From Polaromonas sp. CG_9.7 (GTDB lineage: Bacteria; Pseudomonadota; Gammaproteobacteria; Burkholderiales; Burkholderiaceae_C): a DNA stretch of 64,000 bases. The stretch is from positions 1-64,000 of the forward strand of contig NZ_JADOVG010000008.1 of assembly GCF_015752205.1 (NCBI RefSeq), given 5' to 3'. Shown one piece after another: positions 1 to 9,348 of the stretch. Numbering within the stretch: position 1 is the first letter of the stretch; every line of letters starts with the position of its first letter. The notes under the pieces are model-generated. The model ran no database searches, was not told where the DNA came from, and worked only from the letters and a program-made list of their open reading frames with translations. The translations under genes and the position numbers were made by a program.

Positions 1-228
1 CCAATACGCTGGCAATTCAACTTAAGCAAGGCACGCCAAAAAATGGCTTGGGTCTATCCGCACGCAGACAACGAATCAGGTTGACTGTCTACTAGCTTAA
101 ATTTTCCATCTTGCAGAATATTTTTCTGTATTTCAAAAATTCAGCAGCAAATCAGGCAAATCCTTCGGCGGCTGTTGGCGGATACTTGTTTCACACCCCA
201 GCCAGCTTACCGGCCAGGCCTGCGGTAC

Positions 229-264
229 AAACCCCCATGTGACTTACCCGTTGCCTGGGGGTTT
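229..264. terminator. Hairpin downstream of the creatininase-family gene
   Basis: A perfect 9-bp inverted repeat (AAACCCCCA / TGGGGGTTT) encloses an 18-nt loop. It lies about 20 bp past the stop codon of the minus-strand creatininase-family gene. No long U tract follows on either strand, so termination strength is uncertain. Bases 1-228 show no gene I can support. Confidence 0.4.
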
Positions 265-284
265 GCCTTTTGCGGCCATCTTTG

Positions 285-1136
285 TCAGCTCGCCGTCGTG
301 TTGCGCAGCGTGTCGGGCGGTAATTGGTCGATTTCAATCAGCAGTTGCGCCAGGCTGCGGCCCATGGCGGACAGCAGCGCCTGACCTTTTTCGGCTGTGG
401 CGGCAGCCGCATTGCCGACCGCGCCGTGCGGGTTGTAGTCTTGCATCTGCCAGCCCAGCTTGGCGCTGCGGCCATCGCCCAGAATGCTGAAGCGCTCTGC
501 GCGGTCCTGCGAGGTGGAATGGAAATCCTGTGCTTTTGCCATGTCGACCTGCCCCGGCTGGAGTGCCAGCATCATTGAGGTTTCGATCTCGCCGGCATGA
601 ATGCCAAAGCGGTGCTCGTGCGCGCTGAACTGCGCGGCCACCGAGTCGCCCCGTTCATCGACCAGCGGCAGGTTGAATGAATTGACGCTGTACACCAGCA
701 TTCCCAAGCGCGTGCGCAGGTCGCGCGCCACCACATCGAGCAGCCCGACATTGCCGCCATGCGAATTGAGCAGCACGATTTTCCTGACACCGGTGGCGGC
801 CACAGACTCGGCCACCTCGGTCCAAAGCCGGATCACGGTTTCCGCCTTCAACGTGAGCGTGCCGGCAAAGCGCGTGTGCTCGGGGCTGAAGCCAATCGAC
901 TGCGTCGGTAAAAACAGCACCGGCAGGCTGGCAGGCAAGTGCGGCAGCGCGCTGGCGACAACGCCTTCGACCAGCGTGGTATCGACATTGATCGGCAGGT
1001 GTGGACCGTGCTGCTCAATGGCAGCCACCGGCAGCACGGCGATGCAGCGGTCCAGGTCGAGACGCAAAAAGTCAGTCGTTTTCAGGTCTGCCCAATAGCG
1101 CGGCAGATCAGCAAAGGGGGGCATTGCAGTGTTCAT
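285..1136 (-). CDS. Creatininase family amidohydrolase
   Basis: This 283-residue protein belongs to the creatininase/creatinine amidohydrolase family, metal-dependent cytoplasmic enzymes that open cyclic amides or lactams. The visible family motifs are AIEQHGPHLP near residue 40, NSHGGN in the middle (metal and substrate site) and HAGEIETS further on. The true substrate is unknown: family members act on creatinine, on mycofactocin precursors or in riboflavin/F420-related reactions. The start was set at the ATG at 1136 because the 13 residues upstream do not resemble the family N-terminus. It lies 95 bp downstream of the radical SAM gene on the same strand, so co-transcription is possible. Confidence 0.85.
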   Translation of the reverse strand: MNTAMPPFADLPRYWADLKTTDFLRLDLDRCIAVLPVAAIEQHGPHLPINVDTTLVEGVVASALPHLPASLPVLFLPTQSIGFSPEHTRFAGTLTLKAETVIRLWTEVAESVAATGVRKIVLLNSHGGNVGLLDVVARDLRTRLGMLVYSVNSFNLPLVDERGDSVAAQFSAHEHRFGIHAGEIETSMMLALQPGQVDMAKAQDFHSTSQDRAERFSILGDGRSAKLGWQMQDYNPHGAVGNAAAATAEKGQALLSAMGRSLAQLLIEIDQLPPDTLRNTTAS

Positions 1137-1231
1137 GGCTGCATTTTCAGCGACACCGGCAACTCGGGTGTGCATGCATCGCCAAACGCATGTTTTTTCG
1201 ACATGCGATGGTCAGCGATGAAAAATCCAGT

Positions 1232-2854
1232 TCACGCCGCCGCAGCCGCTTTTTGAATCGCGTCGCGGTGGGTTTGCTGGCTGACATGCCGGCCCTGCCG
1301 CTCGGACCGGGGCTTGGCAGCGCCCGCCGGCAAGGTGCTGCGTTCGGCAGCCAGCGAATCGGCCAGGCATTGCGGCCGGCCGCGCGCACCGCTGGCGCGA
1401 TAGTCCAGCAGCAGCGCCGCCTGCACGTCATCAACGGCCAGTCCGCGAACCACGGTCAGGTGGTCAAACAGCACGTCCACCAGTTTTTCCAGCGCAAACT
1501 CATGCGTCTTGGCGGTGGTGCGCCAGAGCCAGTCGCTGAAAGCCAGGAAATGACCGAATGCCGAGCCCGCGGAATCCGCGTCATTGCGCAGCAACAAACG
1601 CAGCGCCGCAGAAAACCGGCCCGAATTCGCAACCATTTCCCAGTAGCGCGCAAACCGCTGGATGCGCTGCATCGTCGCAAAGTCAATCGTCGAGGTTTGC
1701 AAAATCGTGTACGGCGTTTGCGGGTCATAGGCCATCGCAAAGCCTGCCGTGTGCCGCGTGATGGGCGTGCCACGCAAGCGCTTCAGGATGCCGAACTGGA
1801 TTTCATGCGGGGCGAGTTCATAGAGCCTGTCAAAGCCGTCGGCAAAGCTCTGCAGCGTTTCGCCCGGCAAGCCAAAAATCAGGTCAGCATGCACATGCGC
1901 CTGGCTTTCGCCCACCAGCCAGCGCAGGTTGTCGGCGGTCTTGGCGTTGTCCTGCTTGCGTGAAATGCGCTGCTGCACCTCGGGGTTGAAGCTCTGGATG
2001 CCGACTTCAAACTGCAGCGACCCCGCCGGAAACTGCACGATCAGCGCTTTCAGCCGGTCCGGCAGGCTGTCAGGCACGACTTCAAAATGCACGAACAAGT
2101 CAGGCGCCATACGGTCCAAAAAGAACTGCAAGATGAGCACCGAAAAATCGACCTTCAAATTGAAGGTGCGGTCCACGAACTTGAAGTTGCGCGCGCCGCG
2201 CTGAAACAGCGTGTCCATCTCGGCCATGAAGCGGTCCAGCTCAAACGCCCAGGCCGTCTTGTCGAGCGAACTCAGGCAAAACTCGCACTTGAACGGGCAG
2301 CCGCGTGACGCTTCGACGTAGAGCAGGCGCTTGGCCAGGTCTTCTGCCGTGTACTCGTTGTAGGGCAAGGCCAGTGCTTCCAGCGCCGGCTGTTCGCCGA
2401 TGACGACTTTCATCAACGGCTTCGGGCCATCCAGCAACGCGCGGCACAGCTTGGGGAAACTCACGTCGCCCCAGCCGGTGATGACATGGTCGGCCAGCCG
2501 GCAAATTTCCTGTTCGCCGGTTTCAAAGCTGACCTCCGGCCCGCCCAGCACGATCTTGATGTCGGGCCGCAGGGTTTTCAGCAGGCGCACGACCTGCGTG
2601 GTTTCGACCACGTTCCAGATATAGATGCCCAGACCGATGATTTGCGGATTGAGCGCCAGCAGGCTTTCGACGATCTGCACCGGCCGCTGCCCAATGGTGA
2701 ATTCGCGAAGTTGCGTGCGCTCGCGCAGGCCGGCACCGCCATGCAGGTCCATATTGGCAAGCAGGCAACGCAGGCCGAGCGAGGCGTGGATGTACTTGGC
2801 GTTCAGGGTGGCCAGGACAATGGCGGAGGAGTCGGTGACTGGAAGGGAAGGCAT
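1232..2854 (-). CDS. B12-binding domain radical SAM protein (DUF4080 type)
   Basis: This 540-residue protein has an N-terminal cobalamin-binding-like Rossmann domain (roughly residues 10-150, beginning LATLNAKYIHASLGLRC). A radical SAM domain follows, with the cluster motif CPFKCEFC near residue 190, then a C-terminal region of the DUF4080 type. Such enzymes use a [4Fe-4S] cluster and S-adenosylmethionine, often with cobalamin, for difficult methylations or rearrangements; the substrate here is unknown. The frame stays open upstream to 3334, but only the sequence from the ATG at 2854 looks like protein of this family, so that start was chosen. Confidence 0.85.
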   Translation of the reverse strand: MPSLPVTDSSAIVLATLNAKYIHASLGLRCLLANMDLHGGAGLRERTQLREFTIGQRPVQIVESLLALNPQIIGLGIYIWNVVETTQVVRLLKTLRPDIKIVLGGPEVSFETGEQEICRLADHVITGWGDVSFPKLCRALLDGPKPLMKVVIGEQPALEALALPYNEYTAEDLAKRLLYVEASRGCPFKCEFCLSSLDKTAWAFELDRFMAEMDTLFQRGARNFKFVDRTFNLKVDFSVLILQFFLDRMAPDLFVHFEVVPDSLPDRLKALIVQFPAGSLQFEVGIQSFNPEVQQRISRKQDNAKTADNLRWLVGESQAHVHADLIFGLPGETLQSFADGFDRLYELAPHEIQFGILKRLRGTPITRHTAGFAMAYDPQTPYTILQTSTIDFATMQRIQRFARYWEMVANSGRFSAALRLLLRNDADSAGSAFGHFLAFSDWLWRTTAKTHEFALEKLVDVLFDHLTVVRGLAVDDVQAALLLDYRASGARGRPQCLADSLAAERSTLPAGAAKPRSERQGRHVSQQTHRDAIQKAAAAA

Positions 2855-4372
2855 GGCGGCATTATCGAGCTCTGCAGCAGGAAGGGCTTTGCCGGAACGG
2901 TTCAACAGCAGGCGAAATAGCCCTGTGCCGGACCCGCCTAAATCAACGATGCAAAGAATGCCGTGAACCTTCCCGAACTGATGGCGCTTAGCGGCTACAC
3001 CGCGCCGGCAATGCCGACGGAACACGTCTTCCGAGCGACCTGGGGCCGGCTGAAGCACCGGATGCACGGCCCCGAAGACCCACTTCTGCAGCATTCGGGC
3101 CTGGGCTAGGCATCGCTGTGAGTGATCGATGACCTGGTTGACCCTCCGGATTGCGGCTCGCTGCTGCAGCCGCTCGATGAACAGTTCGGCGAGTGGTCGC
3201 GTGACACCGGCGCGCATTCCAGCGCTGCGCACCATCGTCGACCCGCCGTGCGACACCACCGGAACACTTTCGATCTGGGCGCAAACGCGTGGCCACGCGT
3301 TGTTGAGCGAAACGGAACGCGCCGGCCTGATCAACCGGGTAACCCAAGGCTACTGCGTCAGCGCAACGGAATGCACGTGGTGCGGTGACTGCTGTCACAG
3401 CTGGCCTGCACATATCGCCGCTGTCTGGTCGGTTGCAAAAGCTGGGCCTGGCGCTTCATCGTCCAGGGCGCGGGCACCGACCTCGCACTTGCCGGTGCTG
3501 CTGGTGATGGCGATCGGTTTCACTTCATCAGCGATATGACCATCCACGGCAAACAACTGGCGATCGCGGACACTGGCGCCACCGAAGTGCAGGCAAAGCC
3601 TGGTGTCGTCGCGCCCTGAGCGTTGAATCGGTGGCGCCGGTCGCACGCTCTCGCCCGCACTGGTCGGCATGACCATACAGCCTTCTGGCCATGCCGGCGT
3701 CCGATCTGCGGGATCGGCTCTCACGAGGCGCATGGTCGCATGTTGCACACGCTTTTTTCAATGACGAATCACAACTGCTGTGAGGGCGCTCGAGGCAGAG
3801 GTAACTTTTGGCAAAAGTCTGCTCAAGCGTTGCGATATCCAGCTGCACTGGTTGCTTGTTGCAGCGTCAAACCTGATGCTCCAGTTCATCAAACCTGTCA
3901 ACGCCATGGCTGAAAATTCCAGCAATTCCGAGGCCAGGCGACTGTCAGCCCAGCTCATTTCAAGGGGCTAACCAAACGAGAGTGGATAACAAAGTTGCAA
4001 CATTGCAGGCAAACGACTTTGCGATGATCCCCAGCGAACGGACGAGACTTTGCTGTTGCAGTTGGTTTTGCACATCGGAACACCGTGGCAACAAATCATG
4101 GATGTGGTGCCTGAGCCGAACCTGGCCCGTTTGTTTGTTAGATCCAGCTTATTGGCCAAGGCTCAGGGCATTGCCAAGCTGTTCGGTGTTTGTGCGCGAA
4201 TTGTCGATGTTGACATGCCAGTTTTTGGATGCCAGCAAGAACGAAGACGTTCGAATCAGACCTGGCGTCCCTGTTTTTTTTCATGCAGCATGGGCAATGG
4301 CGAATTCGCGAATACAGAATCGACAATGACCACCAATAAGTTGGTCAAAGTCTTGCACAAAAAGGACGCAGC
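2855..4372. other. 1.5-kb stretch without a convincing gene
   Basis: Several short overlapping open frames occur on both strands, but none has a recognisable domain, a good ribosome site or the codon pattern of its neighbours. A plus-strand stretch at about 3410-3620 reads as plausible protein for about 65 codons (…FISDMTIHGKQLAIADTG…) before a stop, and may be the tail of a decayed gene. No transposase or terminal repeats were recognised. The last 300 bp are AT-richer and probably hold the promoter of the following transporter. Confidence 0.4.
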
Positions 4373-5305
4373 ATGGTCGACGAAAGTGAAGATCGCCATT
4401 CACTGTCTGATGCGTCTTCGGATGCCAAGGAGCGAACCGATGACACCCGCAAGAAAGTGGCGGAGCGGGAAGCGAGTGAAAAGTCGCCAACAGAGATAGA
4501 AAAATCGCTGACCCAGGAAGAACGTGAAGTCGTCGCCGACAACGGCAAGCTGTCGGCGCTGACCGTTTATTCCATCATTCTGCGTGAAGGCGAAGAAGAA
4601 TTGCGCCGTCCCAAAACGTCGCTTTGGTGGTCAGGTGTGGCAGCGGGGATCGGAATTTCGACCTCTGTTCTGGCCGAAGGCATCATCCGCACCGCAGTGG
4701 CGGCGGAATCCCCCTATCTTTCGGTCATCGAAAGTTTGGGCTACACATTGGGGTTTGTGCTGGTGATCATGTGCAGGCTCCAGCTGTTCACTGAAAACAC
4801 CATCACTGTCGTGCTTCCAGTCCTGGCCAGTCCAAACCGGAATCGGTTTTACAGCACTGCGCGGCTGTGGGCGATCGTGTTTGCGGCAAACATCTTTGGC
4901 ACGTTTTTCACGGCGGCACTTGCTGTTCATGGCAATATCCTGCCAGACGAAATCCTTTCCTCGATTCTCGAAATATCGCGTCACGTCGCAGAACTGTCGC
5001 CGGCTACTTCGCTGTCCAGGGGCATTCCGGCGGGGTTTTTCATTGCCGCATTGGTGTGGATGCTGCCTTCGGCAAAAGGCTCCGAAGTTGTCGTCATCAT
5101 GCTGTTTACCTGGCTTATTGCAGCGGGTGGCTTTACCCACGTCGTCGCAGGATCAAACGAAATTTTCAATCTGGTGCTGATCGGCGAGATGAATATCCTC
5201 ACTGCGTTTGCAAGTCATATTCTTCCGATTCTGATCGGCAACATATTGGGTGGAACCGGTTTGTTTGCGATGCTTGCCTACGGTCAGATCCACAAGGAAA
5301 TCTGA
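4373..5305 (+). CDS. Formate/nitrite transporter (FNT) family membrane protein
   Basis: This 310-residue protein has a long, highly charged soluble N-terminus (residues 1-85, rich in Glu, Asp, Lys and Arg). The FNT fold follows: about six hydrophobic segments from SLWWSGVAAGIGIST to NILGGTGLFAMLAYGQ. FNT proteins are pentameric channels in the inner membrane for small monovalent anions (formate, nitrite, hydrosulfide); this one most resembles the less-understood YfdC branch. Substrate is not assignable. An AAGGAC ribosome site precedes the ATG. No partner gene (pyruvate formate-lyase, nitrite reductase) is adjacent. Confidence 0.85.
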   Translation: MVDESEDRHSLSDASSDAKERTDDTRKKVAEREASEKSPTEIEKSLTQEEREVVADNGKLSALTVYSIILREGEEELRRPKTSLWWSGVAAGIGISTSVLAEGIIRTAVAAESPYLSVIESLGYTLGFVLVIMCRLQLFTENTITVVLPVLASPNRNRFYSTARLWAIVFAANIFGTFFTAALAVHGNILPDEILSSILEISRHVAELSPATSLSRGIPAGFFIAALVWMLPSAKGSEVVVIMLFTWLIAAGGFTHVVAGSNEIFNLVLIGEMNILTAFASHILPILIGNILGGTGLFAMLAYGQIHKEI

Positions 5306-5803
5306 TTCGCATATCGACTTCTGGATTTATGCCGACCTCCCAGGCAGTCAAAAATACCTGTTGTGCTGTCATTGGCATTCAAAATCCGTCGATTCGCCGT
5401 CTTTTCAAAGAGGTCGGTGTTTGACGGCACAGCCCCTTCGCCGGCGTTTGCCTCGTCGAGGGTGCGCCGGGTCCCTGTCCGGGGCCAATGGTCTTCGTCT
5501 GCTTCAAGCGTTTGATGATTAACCGCGCGCCGGCGTCAAGCTGAAGCATGGCCCAGTCGGGGCCATGGTCGGAGCCAGTGTCGTCCGGCCCGAATGATCA
5601 GTGCAGGAACAGACAGCGCGTCTGGAAGGGGCGGTGGCTAAAGCGCTCGGTCACCACACATCCGGCACCGCTGCAAGAAATGCCGACCGGCTGGGCGCGG
5701 TTGCTTTCATCTGGCATGATTTTCATGGCGCGCCCGCTCCAGCATGCACCGCGCTGCCCCACGCACAAGGCGCGCGGCTATGAAACTTCAGCAAGCAAGC
5801 GGA
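5306..5803. other. Intergenic 0.5 kb, no supported gene
   Basis: This lies between two convergent genes. Short frames exist on both strands but none is protein-like over its length. I see no clear terminator, repeat or RNA. It may be decayed coding sequence, since it is as GC-rich as the neighbouring genes. Confidence 0.35.
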
Positions 5804-7564
5804 TCAGTAGCCCACAAGGGTCCAGAAGAAGGTGCTGATGGTGGGGTCGTAGCCCGGGTTGTCGAACTTGGCGACATAGGTCAGGCCATTGGAGTAGGTG
5901 GCGAGGGCGCCGGCGGCGTACTGCTGGCCAGAGACCCAGGCAGCCGGCTTGGTGCAGGCAACAGGAGCCCAGAAGAAGGTGCTGATGGTGGGGTCGTAGC
6001 CCGGGTTGGCGAGCTTGGCGACATAGGACAGGCCATCGGCGTAGGAGACGAGGGCGCCGGCCGCGTACTGCTGGCCCATGACCCAGGCAGCCGGCTTGGT
6101 GCAGCAAGCAACCGGGGCCCAGAAGAAGGTGCTTATGGTGGGGTTGTAACCCGGATTGGCGAACTTGGCGACGTAGGTGAGGCCATCGCTATAGGTAACG
6201 CGGGCGCCGGCGGCATACTGCTGGCCCCTGACCCAGGCAGCCGACGCTGCGCAGCCAGCCGCCTCGGGCTTGTTTAAGCGCTGCATATAGACATCGAGCA
6301 GATTATTGGCGATCTCATTGGATGCAGACCAAGCCAATATGACGCTGCCGCCAGTCAGTGGCAAGATGTTCTTGGGCGACGCGGCAATGGTAAAGACATC
6401 CCCAATCGGGTCGCCCTTGCTGGTGTACCTTTGACCCTTGTTGCCGCTCGCACCTGAGTACCAGAACAACAAATAGCTCCCATCGACCAGCACGGTCCTT
6501 GCGGTGAAGATCGTAAGCTCCGGGCTTCTGAAATCACTTCTGGCTGCTATCGGTTTTTGCGGACCGACCAAACTGCCATTGCCATCAATCAATTGACTGT
6601 AGGGCCCCGTGGCATTGGCGCCGAACATCATGTACTGATCGCCTTGCAGCGGTATCAAAATACCGCAGTGCGTCGGCGCGAGTATTTGCTTGGGAACCAG
6701 GTTCTTGTCGTAATAAGAGACTGACGTAATCGTTGGCTCACTCATAGCACCGAAGCATCCTGAGGAGTTCGCCGTGTCAATCATGCGTTTGTAAACCAGG
6801 TAGCCGCCATCCGGAGACGCCTGAATCTCGTAATCGATGGGCCTCGAAGGGGGAAAGCTGTCGGCTGACAGCACGACAGGGCTGCCGCTGCGTTGGCCCG
6901 AACTGTCATAACTCTGAGCGGAAAAACTGTTCCTTACGGTGCCTGAGGACTCGTCTCGCGATGTCCAGCTGACGACGAAGCCCCCGTTTGCCAATGGCAC
7001 GATCGTTACAAAGCCATAGGTGGTAGAAGTTCCGAAGGTTGCCACTACAGCGGTTTCCGGCATGATTTGAGCGCCGCTGGCATTGAACTTCTGAATAAAC
7101 GCACCAGACGCGGCGTTAGGCGAGGTGATTGCTTTGCCCTGCGCATCCCGTGCACCCTTGTACGCGACGACGATGTCGCCGTTATTTAGCACGGCAATGG
7201 AGCCATCTTGAACAGTGAGCTGCAGTCGGGTTTCACCGCCTACCCTGTTGCCTTCGCTGTCGAATCGCTGGAGGAAAAAGCGCGATCCATCCTGTGCCGG
7301 ATTCATGGTGGTGGTGTCCCACACCAACAAGTAGCCGCCATCAGCGAGCGCACTGGAAGTCTTCAAATCCTGGTAATCAGCAGTCGTGGTATTGACCCGC
7401 GTAGGTGGCTGCGGTACGAGCGTCGCGCGCTCAGTCGAAACATTCACGCTGGACATGCCTTGGCCCGTTGCAGAAGTCACTGATTGCTGGGCATGGGCTG
7501 TCTTGCCGACCACATTAACCATAAGGGCCAAAGCGAGCGAAGCCGCTAAAACTGTTTTGTTCAT
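5804..7564 (-). CDS. Secreted DGGY-repeat protein with three C-terminal CBM5/12-like modules
   Basis: This 586-residue protein begins with a Sec signal peptide (hydrophobic core to residue 25, cleavage after AHA). Residues about 40-430 carry at least six spaced motifs of the form (A/P)L-x-DGGYL(L/V)xW followed by a QRF/QRY segment, as expected of a beta-propeller. Three tandem modules of about 49 residues finish the protein, each with W-x3-QQYAAGA, Y-x-(D/N)GL-(T/S)-YVAK and TISTFFW. These are typical of chitin/cellulose-binding CBM5/12 domains. The inferred role is an extracellular carbohydrate-binding protein; no catalytic domain is recognised. A GGAG site lies 7 bp before the ATG at 7564; a GTG one codon earlier is also possible. 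A paralogous propeller lipoprotein is encoded at 16184-17707. Confidence 0.75.
   Translation of the reverse strand: MNKTVLAASLALALMVNVVGKTAHAQQSVTSATGQGMSSVNVSTERATLVPQPPTRVNTTTADYQDLKTSSALADGGYLLVWDTTTMNPAQDGSRFFLQRFDSEGNRVGGETRLQLTVQDGSIAVLNNGDIVVAYKGARDAQGKAITSPNAASGAFIQKFNASGAQIMPETAVVATFGTSTTYGFVTIVPLANGGFVVSWTSRDESSGTVRNSFSAQSYDSSGQRSGSPVVLSADSFPPSRPIDYEIQASPDGGYLVYKRMIDTANSSGCFGAMSEPTITSVSYYDKNLVPKQILAPTHCGILIPLQGDQYMMFGANATGPYSQLIDGNGSLVGPQKPIAARSDFRSPELTIFTARTVLVDGSYLLFWYSGASGNKGQRYTSKGDPIGDVFTIAASPKNILPLTGGSVILAWSASNEIANNLLDVYMQRLNKPEAAGCAASAAWVRGQQYAAGARVTYSDGLTYVAKFANPGYNPTISTFFWAPVACCTKPAAWVMGQQYAAGALVSYADGLSYVAKLANPGYDPTISTFFWAPVACTKPAAWVSGQQYAAGALATYSNGLTYVAKFDNPGYDPTISTFFWTLVGY
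5812..6245 (-). repeat. Three tandem ~147-bp coding repeats
   Basis: Three direct repeats of about 144-150 bp encode the C-terminal binding modules of the secreted protein. The two downstream copies are nearly identical at the DNA level over most of their length, while the upstream copy (higher coordinates) is a little more diverged. One copy has an extra codon (CCTKPAAW against CTKPAAW). Recent duplication or gene conversion is the simplest explanation. Confidence 0.85.
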
Positions 7565-8217
7565 CACATGCTCCTAAGCAAGCCAATAAGGTTGTCAAAT
7601 CAAGGAAAGGCTGACGAGAGTTGTTCCCGAGCATCAGTTGATGACGCGGCCTCAGCATGCCTAAATTTCTGTGCCGACCTCTACTTTTTTACATCTAGTC
7701 GCAACCCTTTCGCTAACCGCTGCAGTGACAAGCATTCCCACCTTGGAGGTGATGTGGCGGTTCTTTCGCGTTGGCGGTCAAGGCGCCCGCTGGTCTATGC
7801 TGGGTGCTTTGACTGAAAAGGCTTGAAACGCGATGCTGGCGACCAAAGAGTAGAATCGGCATGGCTCTAATTGTTTGAGCAAAACCAGCTTTAGCGCATG
7901 CTGCGCAAGCATAATCAACTATCAAATTAATAGCATCTAATGATTTCCCATGCAGCGCCGACTTGAGGCTATCGAAGCCAGGAACACCGTCGAGGGCACT
8001 GGTTTTTTGTCTGCGAAAGGCTGCAGGAAAATCATGTGAAGTGGGGCTGCACGGCTGCCATGCACCGATAGCCAAAACACAATTTAGCCAGGCGAATTCA
8101 CGCAGCGGTTGGGGAGCGGGCATTGAAAAAAAAGTGCCCAACAGGGCATCGGGCAGCCGATCCGTCTTTGGCATCACAGTACGATACGAAATTTCTGCCC
8201 CTTCCCAAGGAGAAACT
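7565..8217. other. Intergenic region between divergent genes
   Basis: About 650 bp separate the divergently read secreted-protein gene and the dehalogenase-like gene. It must hold both promoters. A dispersed repeat copy lies at 7881-7936. Frames run through it on both strands (7713-8603 minus and 7963-8217 plus), but they look like shadows or extensions of the next gene and lack ribosome sites. Confidence 0.5.
7881..7936 (-). repeat. Dispersed GCTATT…TTGCGCA repeat, copy 1
   Basis: Read on the minus strand, this has a short palindrome (ATGCTATTAATTTGATAG) followed by a GC-rich part containing TTGCGCAGCATGCGCTAAAG. The same two-part structure recurs at 9372, 35933, 46590, 47227 and 50904. Confidence 0.7.
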
Positions 8218-8901
8218 ATGCCGGACATGAGCCTGATGGGCAAACGGGTGCTCGTCACCAACGCGGATGTATTCATGGGTCCGGTGCTGTGCAGGGTGTT
8301 TGCCGAGCACGGTGCAACAGTCATTGAAAGCACGGACACCCTGCTGAGCCCGGACTCGCCTGCCCGCGTGGTCGCCGCCGCCGGCCACATCGATGTGCTG
8401 GTCGTCAATCTTGCCGTTCCCGCCCCGACAACCGCTGTGACGGATGTGCTGGATGAAGAGTGGCTCGACACATTTGCAGCACTCGTGAATCCGCTGCCTC
8501 GCTTGTTCAGGGCCGTGTTGCCCGCAATGATCAAACGGCGCGCCGGCAAGATTCTTGTCATGGGCAGCGCCTCGGCACTGCGTGGCATGAAGCGAACGTC
8601 CACCTACAGCGCGGCGCGCGGCGCGCAACTGGCTTACGTTCAGGCGGTCGGTGTTGAAGTGGCCAGCCACAATGTTCAGGTCAATGCCATTGCGCAGAAC
8701 TTCGTCGACAACCCCACCTACTTTCCCTCGGAAGTGCAGGCCAACCCTCGATTCCAGGAACGGTTGAAGCGAGAAGTCCCGCTGGGTCGACTGGTGGGCG
8801 CAACGGAAGATGCCGAGTTTGCGGCTTACCTTTGCGGTGAACACGCCAATTGTTTTGTCGGGCAGGTCTTTCCGGTGTGCGGGGGCTGGGTGCAACGATG
8901 A
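8218..8901 (+). CDS. Halohydrin dehalogenase-like protein (SDR fold)
   Basis: This 227-residue protein has the short-chain dehydrogenase fold but lacks the glycine-rich NAD(P) motif and the YxxxK pair. In the nucleotide-loop position it has T14-x4-F19-x-G21, and the catalytic residues are S117-x12-Y130-x3-R134. These two patterns are the diagnostic motifs of halohydrin dehalogenases, cofactor-independent enzymes that convert vicinal haloalcohols to epoxides and open epoxides with halide, cyanide or azide. The C-terminal NFVDNPTYFPSE and GQVFPVCGGW segments also resemble that family. An AAGGAG site lies 5 bp before the ATG at 8218. The frame is open back to 7963, but that extension is not family-like. 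No haloalkane dehalogenase or epoxide hydrolase is adjacent, so the natural substrate is unknown. Confidence 0.8.
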   Translation: MPDMSLMGKRVLVTNADVFMGPVLCRVFAEHGATVIESTDTLLSPDSPARVVAAAGHIDVLVVNLAVPAPTTAVTDVLDEEWLDTFAALVNPLPRLFRAVLPAMIKRRAGKILVMGSASALRGMKRTSTYSAARGAQLAYVQAVGVEVASHNVQVNAIAQNFVDNPTYFPSEVQANPRFQERLKREVPLGRLVGATEDAEFAAYLCGEHANCFVGQVFPVCGGWVQR

Positions 8902-8926
8902 GGGTGCGGCCAGGAAATTCATCCGC

Positions 8927-9265
8927 ATGAGCCGGGGCCCAATCCGCAATGCCACCGGCGACGCCTTCTTTGCCTGGGACGGCGATGTGCTGGTGGTCAA
9001 CATCCTGGGCAAGCCCAGCGCCAGCCAAGACGCCATTGGCAAACCCAAGGGCACGCAGCTCAAGGTCAGCGTGACGGCCAAGCCCAGGGGCGGCAAGGCG
9101 ACAGACCACATGGTGCGCTTTCTGGCGCCGCTGTTTGGCGTGGCGGTGGCGGACATCGAGGTGGTGTTCGGGCGCGAGAACGTCAACAAGCAGTTGCGCA
9201 TCCGGGCGCCGAAAAAGCTGCCAGCGGTGTTTGTCCCGCCCCTGGTACAGCCGGGCTCGGCATAA
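8927..9265 (+). CDS. DUF167 (YggU-like) family protein
   Basis: This small basic protein of 112 residues has the DUF167 core: LKVSVTAKPRGGKA, then RFLAPLFGV, then IEVVFGRENVNKQLRI. The function of the family is unknown; it is widespread, cytoplasmic and often beside yggT. The DUF167 tail is slightly extended (PPLVQPGSA). The ATG at 8927 was chosen because it lies just after the preceding stop codon (25 bp) and restores the expected length; an AGGAAA stretch precedes it. Confidence 0.75.
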   Translation: MSRGPIRNATGDAFFAWDGDVLVVNILGKPSASQDAIGKPKGTQLKVSVTAKPRGGKATDHMVRFLAPLFGVAVADIEVVFGRENVNKQLRIRAPKKLPAVFVPPLVQPGSA

Positions 9266-9348
9266 GGCAACGCGGCGGCTGACGCACAATCGGGCTTGCC
9301 GGGCCTGCCCCCGGAACTAACGACTACGCCGCCTGTCAGACCCTCACC

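Noticed and set aside
2855..3334. 160-codon N-terminal extension of the radical SAM gene
   Set aside because: The extension has no similarity to the family N-terminus and the ATG at 2854 begins the domain properly.
7963..8217. 85-codon extension of the dehalogenase-like gene
   Set aside because: Family proteins begin at the ATG at 8218, which has a strong ribosome site.
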